This document shows, in pieces, positions 9,188 to 17,991 of a DNA stretch of 64,000 bases. Source of the DNA: Thermococcus piezophilus. GTDB taxonomy: Archaea > Methanobacteriota_B > Thermococci > Thermococcales > Thermococcaceae. The stretch lies in assembly GCF_001647085.1 (NCBI RefSeq), contig NZ_CP015520.1:124001-188000 (forward strand), in the 5' to 3' direction. Numbering within the stretch: the first letter of the stretch is position 1; every line of letters begins with the position of its first letter. The notes beneath the pieces are model-generated. The model saw only the letters and a list, made by a program, of their open reading frames with translations. It was not told where the DNA came from and did not search any database. Position numbers and translations under genes: made by a program.

Positions 9188-9799
9188 TCACCAGGCATAG
9201 CCATAGGTCATTGCCATGAGCTTTCTTCTGAGCTTCTTGCCATAGTAGAGCCCCAGCAGGATGCCTGTTATAAGCCCGCCGAGGTGGGCGAAGGCGTTCA
9301 CCCCGGGGAACAGGCTGTTGATAAGGAAGAGGAGGAAAGCGTTTGTGAGGGCCCTTCCAATATTACCCCTGATTATTCCAGAGGTCATTATTAAAAGGCC
9401 CACTATCCCAAAGAGGGCACCACTTGCCCCAGCGCTCACGGAGTTAGGCGGAAGGAGGAAGAGCGTGACCAGGTTGCCGACGAGACCAGCAACCAAGTAA
9501 GTAAAGACGAGAACCCTGCCACCAAAGAGACGTTCGAGCTGACTGCCGAGCATAAGGAGAAAGTACATGTTGAAGGCTAGGTGGAGTATTCCCACGTGAA
9601 CGAACATGGCAGTGAGGAGCTGCCACCAGGCGCCGTTTATGACCGCGTAGTTCCACTGACCGAGCCTTGCAAGAACCTCGATGCCTATGTCTATCGGGTT
9701 ACCGCTCAGTATGGCCTCGAAGATGTAAACGAGCACGTTGATGCCAAAGAGCAGAGTTGTTACCCTACCGTACTTCATTGTGAAGCCTTTAAGGCTCAT
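9188..9799 (-). CDS. rhomboid-family intramembrane serine protease
   Basis: The product is 203 residues with about six hydrophobic helices. The rhomboid signature is complete: WWQLLTAMFVH in helix 1/loop 1, the HLAFNMYFLLMLGSQLE segment in helix 2, catalytic serine in GASGALFG, and catalytic histidine in AFAHLGGLITG. It should cleave single-pass substrates within the membrane. GGAGGAGCT 6 bases ahead supports the ATG at 9799, so the gene overlaps the 3' end of the FBPase/IMPase gene by 11 bases and is likely co-transcribed with it and the DUF63 gene. Confidence 0.93.
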   Translation of the reverse strand: MSLKGFTMKYGRVTTLLFGINVLVYIFEAILSGNPIDIGIEVLARLGQWNYAVINGAWWQLLTAMFVHVGILHLAFNMYFLLMLGSQLERLFGGRVLVFTYLVAGLVGNLVTLFLLPPNSVSAGASGALFGIVGLLIMTSGIIRGNIGRALTNAFLLFLINSLFPGVNAFAHLGGLITGILLGLYYGKKLRRKLMAMTYGYAW

Positions 9800-10552
9800 T
9801 GGCCAGCTCCTCCAAGATTAACTCGAGCAGATAGCGTTCATTCACGGCTATGATGTTGGTCTTTTTGGTCGCACTCAACTCGAGCTTGAGCTCCTTCCCC
9901 CTCTCGTCCGTGACTATCGCCCCGGCTTCCCTCGCTATTATAACCCCAGCCGCTATGTCCGTGGGGCGGACATAGTTCCTGATGTCAAGCACTCCATCAA
10001 GGCGCCCTTGGCGAGATAGGTGAGCTCAACTGCTATAGCCCCGAGGACGCGGACACGCTTTACCTTTTTGATCAGCCCCAAATGTTCTCCCCTCGTGTAG
10101 AAGCTCAGCGCTTCTTTCCCGCGCTCGGGCTTCCTGACGTGAATTTGTCTCCCGTTCATGAACGCTCCAGTACCTGGAATTCCCTCGTAGAAGTGTCCCG
10201 TGACGAACTCATATATTGCGCCGTAACGGGGCTTTTTACCCTCGAAAACAGCAAAGCTGAAGGCGAAGATGGGTATTCCAGCGGCAAAGTTGTAGGAACC
10301 GTCTATCGGATCAATGACCACTGTATAGTCGCTCCCGCTGTCGATGACGCCTATCTCCTCACTGACGATATTAACGCCAAGCGGCTGGAGCCTGCTCAGC
10401 ACTATCTCCTCAGCCACCTTATCGACGTATTTCGTAACGTCGCCGCTCACGTTGGTTCCAACCGTTTCTCCAGCCTTTGGAGTCCCGAAGAGAGGCATCA
10501 CAACCTTTTCAACTTCCTTGGCCATCTCTATGGCCACTTCGTTCCATTCCAT
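9789..10552 (-). CDS. fructose-1,6-bisphosphatase / inositol monophosphatase (type IV FBPase), frameshifted
   Basis: Two frames together encode a full archaeal IMPase/FBPase of about 254 residues. The first (to about 10000) carries SEEIGV and the metal-binding DPIDGSYNFAAG motif; the second (from about 9998) carries the C-terminal YVRPTDIAAG motif. The break is one missing base near 9998-10000: the frame should read ...AKGAL-DG-VLDIRNYV but shifts after TTG. The enzyme dephosphorylates FBP in gluconeogenesis and inositol-1-P for inositol lipids or di-myo-inositol phosphate. GGGGGT upstream supports the ATG at 10552. As written the active-site C-terminal part would be lost; a sequencing error is equally possible. 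Confidence 0.85.
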
Positions 10553-10554
10553 AG

Positions 10555-11367
10555 TCAAACCCCCATAAACATTCTCAGTAGGTTCCTCGTCCCGGGAGCA
10601 AACCCAAGGAGGAATATCACAAGCTTCACGAACTCCCCCATGTCTCTCTCAGCCTCGTTCTCAACTACATGGTCAATTAGGTAAACGACGAGCAGGAGCA
10701 TGACGAACTTTAGGATGTACATCGTGGCCGCCGTTCCCGTATGCTCAATGAAAAAGCGGGACAGGACATGCTGCTCCCAGTAGCCCATGAAGTCAACGCC
10801 GACGAAGGTCGTTGTCGCGTCGTAGAAGTGGGCGTAGAAAAGCCAGCTGTTATCCGCTATAATCTTGACCTTCTTCGTGAGCAGCCAGATAGAAGTCTCG
10901 GCCACTACCAGGGCAGGGATAAAGTACTTCAGAACCTCCCAGTTGAAAGAGACTTTGGAGTAGCTTATCCCAAGCACGAAGACGTTGAAGAGCAGCAGCA
11001 CTATCCCGAACCCGAAGAACGCCCTCTGCCAGTCACACCCCCTGCAGTGCCTGTGGCTCACGTAGAGGGCGAGCGACGTGAAGGCAGTAACCATGAAATA
11101 GATGCCGGGAGTTACTGTTAGATAAGTTCTCGGATAGATGGTCGCGTCGGTCATGGCCCTCATCAACGCGCCAAGTGCTATATACGGGAGGAGCGCCTTG
11201 AAGAACTGCCTGTCAGTACTGATTCCAGCTCTCTTCAGTGCCCTGTACACGACCACCACACCTATACCAAGGATTACCGCGTAGGTGAGTGTGTTCACTA
11301 CGTTGTAGCCCTCGTTGTTCACGATGGGTTCAATGAAGTATCTGTAAAAGAACTCCCAGAGACCCAT
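10555..11367 (-). CDS. DUF63 family membrane protein
   Basis: The product is 270 residues with about seven hydrophobic segments, beginning MGLWEFFYRYFIEPI. It matches the archaeal DUF63 family of polytopic membrane proteins (conserved GYNVVNTLTYA, GALMRAMTDATI and a HFYDATTTF segment containing charged residues inside the membrane region). Function unknown. Its stop overlaps the spacer before the FBPase start by a few bases, so the pair are one operon. Confidence 0.85.
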   Translation of the reverse strand: MGLWEFFYRYFIEPIVNNEGYNVVNTLTYAVILGIGVVVVYRALKRAGISTDRQFFKALLPYIALGALMRAMTDATIYPRTYLTVTPGIYFMVTAFTSLALYVSHRHCRGCDWQRAFFGFGIVLLLFNVFVLGISYSKVSFNWEVLKYFIPALVVAETSIWLLTKKVKIIADNSWLFYAHFYDATTTFVGVDFMGYWEQHVLSRFFIEHTGTAATMYILKFVMLLLVVYLIDHVVENEAERDMGEFVKLVIFLLGFAPGTRNLLRMFMGV

Positions 11368-11439
11368 TTGACCACCATAGACGGTTGTTCCGATAGCCTT
11401 AAAGCTTTTCCCACATAATTTCTATGGATGGTGAGGAGG

Positions 11440-12480
11440 ATGCACCTGATGCAACTGCCAAGGGAAGTATTGCTGGGTGAGAACCTTAAGGGAGAAGTCG
11501 TTAACGTCGCGAGAAGGCTCAAATTGGGGCGGAGAGTCCTTGTTCTTTATGGGTCCAAGACGAGGGAAATAGCGGGGAAGGACGTAGAGAAGAACCTCCG
11601 TGGAGAGTTCAAGGTGGGTGCGCTCACGGTGAAAGAGGCCAGCATGGAGGAAGTCAAGAGGACGCTGGATAGAATAAGGGATGAGGGTATTGACTGGCTC
11701 ATAGCCGTTGGCGGCGGAAGCATAATAGACGTCGCCAAGCTCGCCTCCTTCAAGGCTGGGATTCCCTTTATCAGCTTTCCGACCACCGCTTCCCACGACG
11801 GAATAGCGAGCGCGAACGCATCAATAAAGGACATAGAGACAAAGACGTCCATCAAGGCCGTTCCGCCGGTAGCGGTCATAGCGGACGTGAAGGTCATCAA
11901 AACGGCCCCCTACCGCTACCTGGCCGCGGGGGTTGGCGACATAATCTCTAACCTGACCGCGGTGAAAGACTGGCTGCTGGCCCACAGGCTCAGAGGGGAA
12001 TACTACAGCGAGTATGCGGCGTCTCTCTCTTTGATGAGCGCCAAGATGGTGATAAAAAACGCCAACATAATAAGGCTCGGCAACGAGGAGAGCGTGAGGA
12101 AGGTCATAAAGGGTCTAATCTCAAGCGGCGTTGCGATGAGCATAGCGGGCTCCTCAAGGCCGGCAAGCGGTGCCGAGCACCTATTCAGCCACGCGCTCGA
12201 CATGATAACACCTAAACCAGCACTCCACGGCGAGCAGTGCGGCGTCGGGACGATAATAACGGCCTACCTCCACGGCCTCAAGTGGAAGACAATTAGGGAA
12301 ACCTTAAAGAAGGTGGGAGCGCCAACTAACGCATACGAGTTGGGAATCGACCCCGAGTATATCATCGAGGCGCTCACGATTGCACACACCATAAGGCCCG
12401 AGCGCTACACAATACTCGGAAAAGAGGGTCTTACCAGAGAGGCGGCCGAAAAAGCCGCTAAAATCACTGGAGTCATCTGA
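11440..12480 (+). CDS. egsA: sn-glycerol-1-phosphate dehydrogenase
   Basis: The product is 346 residues. It reduces DHAP to sn-glycerol-1-phosphate, the backbone of archaeal ether lipids. The NAD(P) site GGGSIIDVAKLAS and the Zn-binding region (ASHDGIASANAS, the histidines of SGAEHLFSHALDM and HGEQCGVG) are all present. GGTGAGG directly precedes the ATG at 11440, giving the N-terminus MHLMQLPREVLLGENL. The next lipid step, GGGP synthase, is encoded at 25950, so this window carries two consecutive core enzymes of the pathway. Confidence 0.95.
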   Translation: MHLMQLPREVLLGENLKGEVVNVARRLKLGRRVLVLYGSKTREIAGKDVEKNLRGEFKVGALTVKEASMEEVKRTLDRIRDEGIDWLIAVGGGSIIDVAKLASFKAGIPFISFPTTASHDGIASANASIKDIETKTSIKAVPPVAVIADVKVIKTAPYRYLAAGVGDIISNLTAVKDWLLAHRLRGEYYSEYAASLSLMSAKMVIKNANIIRLGNEESVRKVIKGLISSGVAMSIAGSSRPASGAEHLFSHALDMITPKPALHGEQCGVGTIITAYLHGLKWKTIRETLKKVGAPTNAYELGIDPEYIIEALTIAHTIRPERYTILGKEGLTREAAEKAAKITGVI

Positions 12481-12507
12481 CGATCATCACTCACGGAGGT
12501 GTTTGGA

Positions 12508-12942
12508 ATGGCAATAATCACGTTAGTCGGAGAAAAGCTGGCAAGGCCTGGTGTTGAATTCATATATTACGGCCCAGCAGAACCGTGCAGGACCTGTAAG
12601 CTCGCAGGAGTCTGCGTTGGAAACCTTGAGCCAGGAAGGCGCTACAAGATTCTGCGCGTAAGGAGCATGCCCTCGCACTCCTGTCCGCTCCACGAGGGCA
12701 AGGTCAGAATCGTTGAAGTGGTGGAACCATCGGTGGAGATAGCGATAGAGCCGAGGCTGGCCATAGCAGGCTCGGTGATAAAGCTCGGCTTCGCCGATTG
12801 CGACGACCCAGAAAAGCAGGATCTCTTCAGGCCAGAGGGGCTCTTTGAGGGGGACAGCGTCAAGATAATCGAAGTCTTAGGCGACATCGAGTGCAATGGA
12901 AAGCACTACAAGATCGTCAAGGTCATGAGGAAAAAGGACTAA
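12508..12942 (+). CDS. UPF0179 family protein
   Basis: The product is 144 residues. It has the UPF0179 cysteine pattern C27, C30, C36 ([11 protein letters not shown]) plus a cysteine in HSCPLH and one near [11 protein letters not shown], suggesting a metal or Fe-S site. The family is archaea-wide but uncharacterised. GGAGGTG 6 bases upstream supports the ATG at 12508. It follows egsA by 27 bases and is probably co-transcribed. Confidence 0.85.
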   Translation: MAIITLVGEKLARPGVEFIYYGPAEPCRTCKLAGVCVGNLEPGRRYKILRVRSMPSHSCPLHEGKVRIVEVVEPSVEIAIEPRLAIAGSVIKLGFADCDDPEKQDLFRPEGLFEGDSVKIIEVLGDIECNGKHYKIVKVMRKKD

Positions 12943-12949
12943 CCCTTAT

Positions 12950-13945
12950 TTAATCTTTTTCCACAAAAGCCACTAACTCTTTTCCACCAGCCGAAACTTT
13001 GTAGGCCCTTGCCTCTCCTTCAAAGGCCTTCCTGATTGCCTTCATGGTCCTCTCACGTCTCCTCAAGAGCTCCTGTGCCTCCTCAACGCTCACCGCTTTG
13101 AACCTCAGCCTCTCACCTGGCCTGCTCTGGGCAACGAGGGGGACATCAACGCGGGCAACCATCCCTATCTTCGCGTAGCCGCCAGTGGTCTGGCAGTCGG
13201 CCATCATGATTATCGGCTTTCCGTTTGCTGGAACCTGAATTGAACCGATTGGAACGGCGTCTGTCACAATGTCAGCGCCTTTCTCCGAGTGCTCTATTTG
13301 AGGCCCGTCGAGGCGGTAACCCATCCGATCCGATTCGGGCGTTACGGTGTAGGACCCGCTCAGGAAAGTTTCTATTCCCTCATCAGTAAAGTGGTCGAGG
13401 TTCGGTCCGGGGATCACTCGGATAACTTTCTCCTTTGCTGAATAATCGGGCTTCAGCTCCCTGGGAAGAACTCTACCTTCCTTACCCGTTAGAAGGGTGT
13501 ACCCGAGCGTTAGCCTATCGCCTGCCTTTAAAGGCCTGCCAAGGCCTGCCCGCGTATAGGTCGAGCAGCTGCCGAGGAGCCTTTCACACTTAATTCCTCC
13601 AGCGAAAGCGATATAGCCGTATAGACCGCTCCTCAGCGTTTCAACTTCCAGAACGTCGCCGCGCTTTGCCCAGTAACTCCTCCAGAGTTCTATGGGAACA
13701 CCGTTGAGCTTAACCTCCACGTCCCCAGCGACGGCAAAGACGGCTGAGGCGTTGAAGAGGATGGTCGGCCCGGCCAGAAGAAACTCGAGAACCGGGGCGT
13801 TATCCGGATTACCAACTATGTAGTTGGCTAACCTCGCACTCACCTCGTCCATGACGCCGCTCGTGGAGACACCGAGCTTCCTATAGCCGAATCTACCAAG
13901 ATCCTGGATAGTTAGGAGTGATGGGACATTAAGGAGATCAATCAT
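12950..13945 (-). CDS. pxpC: 5-oxoprolinase subunit C (biotin-dependent carboxyltransferase-like, KipA family)
   Basis: The product is 331 residues. Signature blocks are TIQDLGRFGYRKLGVSTSGVMD at the N-terminus, a central RVIPGPNLDHFTDEG, and TTGGYAKIGMVARVD near the C-terminus. With PxpA and PxpB it forms the ATP-dependent 5-oxoprolinase that opens pyroglutamate to glutamate. Its start overlaps the end of pxpB by 8 bases, and GGAGGGATG in the pxpB tail serves as its ribosome site. The order A-B-C on one strand is a tight operon. Confidence 0.92.
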   Translation of the reverse strand: MIDLLNVPSLLTIQDLGRFGYRKLGVSTSGVMDEVSARLANYIVGNPDNAPVLEFLLAGPTILFNASAVFAVAGDVEVKLNGVPIELWRSYWAKRGDVLEVETLRSGLYGYIAFAGGIKCERLLGSCSTYTRAGLGRPLKAGDRLTLGYTLLTGKEGRVLPRELKPDYSAKEKVIRVIPGPNLDHFTDEGIETFLSGSYTVTPESDRMGYRLDGPQIEHSEKGADIVTDAVPIGSIQVPANGKPIIMMADCQTTGGYAKIGMVARVDVPLVAQSRPGERLRFKAVSVEEAQELLRRRERTMKAIRKAFEGEARAYKVSAGGKELVAFVEKD

Positions 13946-14624
13946 TTATCATCCCTCCACTGTATAGCTCCCAGAACTCCTCCTCACTTATCGGTACGAA
14001 CTTCACGTAGTCGCCAGGCTGGAGAAGCGTTGGTGAATCTTTCCTCGGATCGAAAAGCTTCAGGGGAGTTCTGCCGATGAGCCGCCAGCCGCCGGGGCTT
14101 TCGAGGGGATATATGCCCGTCTGCTTTCCAGCTATGCCCACGCTCCCGGCGGGAACCTTCAGCCTCGGCTTTTCTAGGCGGGGAGTGGCTATCCTCTCGT
14201 CCATTCCACCCAGGTAGGCAAAGCCCGGAGTGAAGCCGAGCATGTAGACCCTGTAGAACTGCCTCGAGTGAATCTCGATGACATCATCCACGCTGAGACC
14301 ATTGTATTGAGCGACGAACTCGATGTCGGGCCCGAAATCACCGCCGTAAACCGTTGGGATCTCGACTATTCTCGACTTCTCATCATCCGGCTCAGCGGAG
14401 AGGAAAGGTTTCACTGCCTCAACGACCTCTGTATAGCTCACCATGAGAGGATCGTAGTATACGTAAACGGTTGAGTAGGTCGGGACTACCTCGACGAGCC
14501 ACTCCGGACTGGCCTTTTCGATGGCTCTCGCCACAACGTGGACTTTTTCGTTTATTTCCTCATCTATAACCTCACCGAAAGAAATAACGAGCGCTGAGTC
14601 GCCGGCTGGTTTAAACTCGACCAT
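13938..14624 (-). CDS. pxpB: 5-oxoprolinase subunit B (KipI family)
   Basis: The product is 228 residues. KipI-type motifs are GDSALVISFG, YDPL near residue 57, the GFTPGFAYLGGMD block, and the KVPAGSVGIAGKQTGIYPLESPGGW region typical of the allophanate-hydrolase C-domain fold. It is the partner of PxpC. GGTGAGAGC precedes the ATG at 14624, which lies only 4 bases past the pxpA stop. Confidence 0.92.
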   Translation of the reverse strand: MVEFKPAGDSALVISFGEVIDEEINEKVHVVARAIEKASPEWLVEVVPTYSTVYVYYDPLMVSYTEVVEAVKPFLSAEPDDEKSRIVEIPTVYGGDFGPDIEFVAQYNGLSVDDVIEIHSRQFYRVYMLGFTPGFAYLGGMDERIATPRLEKPRLKVPAGSVGIAGKQTGIYPLESPGGWRLIGRTPLKLFDPRKDSPTLLQPGDYVKFVPISEEEFWELYSGGMIND

Positions 14625-14628
14625 GCTC

Positions 14629-15396
14629 TCACCTTATAAATTCACCCATCGGTACTACCTTGACGCCTTCCTCTTCGAGGATGCGCCTGATATAAGCTGC
14701 TATCTCCACAGCCTTCGGGTTGTCCCCGTGGACGCAGATTGTGTCGGCTCTGAGCTCAACCCATTCCCCGTTGATGGCCTTAACGCAGCCGTCCTTCACC
14801 ATAGAGATAACGCGCTCGGCTATGAGCTCTTTGTCGTGTATTACCGCCCCCGGCTTCCCCCTTGGAACAAGCGTGCCGTCTGGATTATAGGCCCTGTCTG
14901 CGAAAACCTCATGCGCAACCTTTAGTTTCATCTCCTCAGCTATTTCGGCCGCCCTTGAACCCGAGAGTGTTACGAAGATCAGCCCTTTGTCGAAGTCCGC
15001 TATTCCCTCCATAACCGCCCTAGCGAGTTCCTCGTCCTTCACAAGGGCGTTGTAGAGCGCGCCGTGGGGCTTGACGTGCTGGAGTTCCATTCCTTCAGCC
15101 TTTGTGAAGGCGTAAAGCGCGCCGATCTGGTACAGAATATAGTTTCTGGCCTCCTCGGGGGTAAGCTTCATGTACCTCCTCCCAAAACCCATGAGATCTG
15201 GATAACCCGGATGGGCACCGACGGCGATGCCTTTCTCCTTCGCAAGTCTGACGGTTTTCCTCATGACGATTGGGTCTCCAGCGTGCCAGCCGGTGGCAAC
15301 GTTGGCGCTGGTTATGCGGTTCATAACCTCCTCGTCGAGGCCGAGTTTATAGCGGCCGAAGCTCTCACCCATGTCCGAGTTAAGGTCGACCCTCAT
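14629..15396 (-). CDS. pxpA: 5-oxoprolinase subunit A (LamB/YcsF family)
   Basis: The product is 255 residues, the usual LamB/YcsF length. Motifs are [22 protein letters not shown], the [15 protein letters not shown] block, VKPHGALYN and [21 protein letters not shown] precedes the ATG at 15396, so I reject the longer frame from 15414. It is the first gene of the pxpABC operon, which likely recycles pyroglutamate formed spontaneously from glutamine or glutamate at high temperature. Confidence 0.92.
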   Translation of the reverse strand: MRVDLNSDMGESFGRYKLGLDEEVMNRITSANVATGWHAGDPIVMRKTVRLAKEKGIAVGAHPGYPDLMGFGRRYMKLTPEEARNYILYQIGALYAFTKAEGMELQHVKPHGALYNALVKDEELARAVMEGIADFDKGLIFVTLSGSRAAEIAEEMKLKVAHEVFADRAYNPDGTLVPRGKPGAVIHDKELIAERVISMVKDGCVKAINGEWVELRADTICVHGDNPKAVEIAAYIRRILEEEGVKVVPMGEFIR

Positions 15397-15455
15397 TTCC
15401 ATCACCGGGTTCATTTCGACAGAAATCTAAAAAAGGGTTTCTCCGAGTTTTGACC

Positions 15456-15947
15456 ATGAAGGTTCAGGTCATCGATGCCGCGATATTCATCCAGGGGATT
15501 GACGTCGAAGGTGTAACCACTCCAAAGGTCGTTGAAGAGGTAAAAGACCCCGAGTCGGGACTCTTCTTGGAGGGCCTGATTAACGCGGGGAAGATTAGGG
15601 TGCTGATGCCCTCGCGCGAGAGCATCGAGGCAGTTAGGGAAGCGGCCAAAAGAACCGGCGAGCTAGGGGAGCTGAGTGAGGCAGATATGGAAATCCTCGC
15701 CTTGGCTTACGAGCTCAAGGCTGTCCTATTCACCGACGACTACAACCTGCAGAACATCGCCAAAACGCTTGGCATCGAGTTCAAAACGCTCAAAAGAGGC
15801 ATAAAGCGCGTTATAAGATGGAGCTACGTCTGCATCGGCTGCGGGAAGAAGTTTACAAGTGAGCCTCCGGAAGGAATCTGCTCAGACTGCGGAAGCCCCG
15901 TGAGGCTCATTCCAAGAAAGCGCCCGAGGAGGCGTCGGCGCTCATAG
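15456..15947 (+). CDS. nob1: Nob1-like ribosome maturation endonuclease (PIN plus zinc ribbon)
   Basis: The product is 163 residues. An N-terminal PIN domain (D7, E77-D78 region, D94/D95 in [10 protein letters not shown]) is followed by a zinc ribbon with C126, C129, C142 and C145 and a highly basic tail (RPRRRRRS). This is the archaeal Nob1 layout; Nob1 cuts at the 3' end of 16S rRNA precursors. The ATG at 15456 has no Shine-Dalgarno site, so the mRNA is probably leaderless. It converges on a C/D-box sRNA candidate 60 bases downstream. Confidence 0.92.
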   Translation: MKVQVIDAAIFIQGIDVEGVTTPKVVEEVKDPESGLFLEGLINAGKIRVLMPSRESIEAVREAAKRTGELGELSEADMEILALAYELKAVLFTDDYNLQNIAKTLGIEFKTLKRGIKRVIRWSYVCIGCGKKFTSEPPEGICSDCGSPVRLIPRKRPRRRRRS

Positions 15948-16004
15948 GGTATATCATCGGTTCTTCTCATCCCGTCTTGGATTCGTCACCCGCCTCCCCG
16001 GGCG

Positions 16005-16062
16005 GCGTCAGGGCCAGTCCTCGTCATCACTAAGCTCGGTGCAATTCGCTGTCATCATCCGC
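16005..16062 (-). ncRNA. candidate C/D-box guide sRNA
   Basis: On the reverse strand, in order: box C ATGATGA (16058-16052), a 12-base guide, box D' CCGA (16039-16036, one base off CTGA), five bases, box C' GTGATGA (16030-16024), a 12-base guide (16023-16012), and box D CTGA (16011-16008). GCGG before box C can pair with CCGC after box D. Spacing and size (about 57 bases) are those of archaeal 2'-O-methylation guide RNAs, which bind L7Ae, Nop5 and fibrillarin. It begins immediately after the stop of the upstream gene, so it may be released from that mRNA. Targets were not identified. Confidence 0.7.
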
Positions 16063-16068
16063 GGTCGT

Positions 16069-16443
16069 TCATTGGAGGTAATAGGATATAAGCTTTCTCA
16101 GCTCGAGGTTGCGCTCTGGCTTGAGCCTCAAAAAGCGCTTGAGCTGGTTGTTCTCGGCGATAAGGCCGAATAGCTCAATTGCCAGGAGTTTATTGTCCTC
16201 GCTCACGCCATAAGCCTTAAAGCGCAGTGGAGCGTACTCTTTCTCCAGCTCCCACACCTTCTCCTCAAGCTCCCCGCCCGGTTCCTTAAACTCACCAAGG
16301 AGAGCGATTTCAATTACCCTCTCCGGCGGGACAGAGTACCTCTCGCTCAACCCTTCAATCTCACTCCAGAGCTCTTCGCCAAGCTCGAGTTCGATTTTGC
16401 CGAAGCCTTTCTCGGGTTTGATGACGAGCTTCACCTTGTCCAC
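16069..16443 (-). CDS. hypothetical protein
   Basis: The product is 124 residues, largely helical and charged, without a recognised motif. The N-terminal 30 residues (KLVIKPEKGFGKIELELGEELW) may be a beta hairpin leading into helices with a hydrophobic repeat. It belongs to a run of small same-strand genes between 16069 and 17900. Its stop lies at the 5' edge of the C/D-box candidate. Confidence 0.6.
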   Translation of the reverse strand: MDKVKLVIKPEKGFGKIELELGEELWSEIEGLSERYSVPPERVIEIALLGEFKEPGGELEEKVWELEKEYAPLRFKAYGVSEDNKLLAIELFGLIAENNQLKRFLRLKPERNLELRKLISYYLQ

Positions 16444-16461
16444 ACTCCATAAGCGAATCGT

Positions 16462-16794
16462 TCACGATTTGTGAAATTTCTCCAGTTCTTTCTTTTTCTC
16501 TTCAAGCTGCTTCCTCAGCTCCTTGTTCTCCTCTCTCAGCCTGTTTCTCTCGGCCACCATGAACTCCCTATCCCTCAAAGCCTTCCCGTAAAACTCTCTC
16601 AGCTCCTCAAGCTCGCTCTCCATCTCGGGGAGCTTCTCCTCCAGCGCTTTAACTTTCTCCCCCAAAATCTCTTCGCGCTCGGCTTTCAACATTTCCTCAA
16701 CTTTTGGAAGGTGTTCTTTGATAAGGGCTTCAAGGTCTCTGCCCTTCAGAGATTTGAACTTCTCACAGGGCAAGACTATCCGAATTTCGTTCAT
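16462..16794 (-). CDS. coiled-coil protein, function unknown
   Basis: The product is 110 residues from the ATG at 16794, preceded by GGTGGAAG. After a short N-terminal strand region (MNEIRIVLPCEKFKSLKG) the protein is almost entirely charged heptads (KALEEKLPEMESELEELREF and RLREENKELRKQLEEKKKEL), a parallel coiled coil about 70 residues long. The start overlaps the stop of the dead DNA glycosylase, so the two were probably translated from one mRNA. No function can be assigned. Confidence 0.65.
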   Translation of the reverse strand: MNEIRIVLPCEKFKSLKGRDLEALIKEHLPKVEEMLKAEREEILGEKVKALEEKLPEMESELEELREFYGKALRDREFMVAERNRLREENKELRKQLEEKKKELEKFHKS

Positions 16795-17619
16795 TTTCTC
16801 TTCCACCCCATCTCTGTCTTTCTGTCGTAGTAGAGAACATAGAAAGCCAGCAACCCTTTCCACTTACCGTGCGGTTTGATGAGCTCTCTCGCGTCCTTTT
16901 CCTTGACCTCTTTTACCTTCATTCCGAAAATCTTTGCTATCCCCCTTCTCAGTCCCCAGTCACCCGCGGGATATGTGTTCTTCCTCAGCCCATAGGCTAA
17001 GAACAACTCGGCGCTCCACCTCCCGATTTCGCGGAACTTCGTGAGGTATTTAATAGCGTCCTCCTCGCTCCAATCCCACAGCTCGAAGTTCAGCTCGCCA
17101 TTGATGTAGAACTCCAGGAGGGCTCTATGTATCCCGCGCGGTAGCCGAGCTTTGCCTTCTTAAACTCCTATTCACTCATCGACGTTATCTTTTCAGCGCT
17201 CAGAAAGGCATAAAGGTCACAGATCCTTTTGTCGCCAGCTGAATGAGGTTCGCTATAGTCCTTTGGGCAAATTCGAAGTTAACCTGCTGCTGGGCTATGA
17301 CCTCAACCAAGGCCTGGTAAGGGCTCGACGCTGCTGGAACGGTTAGGCCATGACATTCCTCAATGAGAAAGGCGAATTTCGAATCCACTATTTCATTGTA
17401 GAAGGAGTCCAAGTCAGTATCAAGGCCGAGGATAAATGTCAGCTTTTTCCTTGCGTCTTTCCGCTCTTTTCTACCCCACTCGTCTGGAAATATGAAGTCA
17501 TTCCCATCGAAGCCGACCATACCTATCTCTAAGGCCTGCCGAAATACTCCACTTTCGTACTTCCACGTGCCGTTCCTTATCCTCTCGGGGGTTACTTTTT
17601 TAAGGTCAACCTCAGCCAT
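16791..17619 (-). pseudogene. AlkA-like HhH-GPD DNA glycosylase, broken at three places
   Basis: The remains of one glycosylase of about 275 residues are spread over three frames. The N-terminal part (17619 to about 17230) holds the AlkA-type block SSPYQALVEVIAQQQVNFEFA. The C-terminal part (about 17125 to 16791) holds the helix-hairpin-helix IGRWSAELFLAYGL and the catalytic aspartate in PAGDWGLRRG. Between them are a frameshift near 17228-17236, an in-frame TAG at 17170-17168 where a glutamate codon is expected (SE-stop-EF), and a second frameshift near 17124-17128 (GYI-ALLEFY). The intact enzyme would excise alkylated or oxidised bases. Three lesions make true inactivation likely. Confidence 0.8.
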
Positions 17620-17900
17620 CGGTTGAGCCTTACTGGATTCTCCTTTATATCCTTCAGCGTCGAAACGTAGAGCCTCTTGCCGTCGACAGAGCGTTTGATT
17701 TTAAGCTCGCCGGATTCTTCCAGAGAGTACATCGCGTCCTTAATTTCCTCGGCGCGGACGTCGAAGGTCTCCCTCAGAAAGTCCCAGTAGGGCTCGTTGT
17801 GAGAGTATTTGGCCGCTTCACGGACGAGCGCCCAGGCATTCCTTATTTTCTCCCCGCCTTTGGAGACCTTGTAAAGTTTGACGAGCGTCCTCAGGCTCAT
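17592..17900 (-). CDS. small protein with winged-helix-like C-terminus, function unknown
   Basis: The product is 102 residues. The segment from about residue 46 (DVRAEEIKDAMYSLEESGELKIKR then a DGKRLYV turn) reads like a recognition helix and wing, so a DNA-binding role is possible but unproven. It overlaps the start of the glycosylase pseudogene by 28 bases. A TATA-like element (GATTTATAGG) around 17925-17933 suggests a leaderless start at 17900, and this gene probably heads the small-gene operon. Confidence 0.6.
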   Translation of the reverse strand: MSLRTLVKLYKVSKGGEKIRNAWALVREAAKYSHNEPYWDFLRETFDVRAEEIKDAMYSLEESGELKIKRSVDGKRLYVSTLKDIKENPVRLNRWLRLTLKK

Positions 17901-17991
17901 GGTCTGAGGTTGGCCTTGAACCTATAAATCACTTTTGGAAGATATGCAAAAGATTTAAACTATGTAGTGGTATTAATAATAGGCGGTTGGC

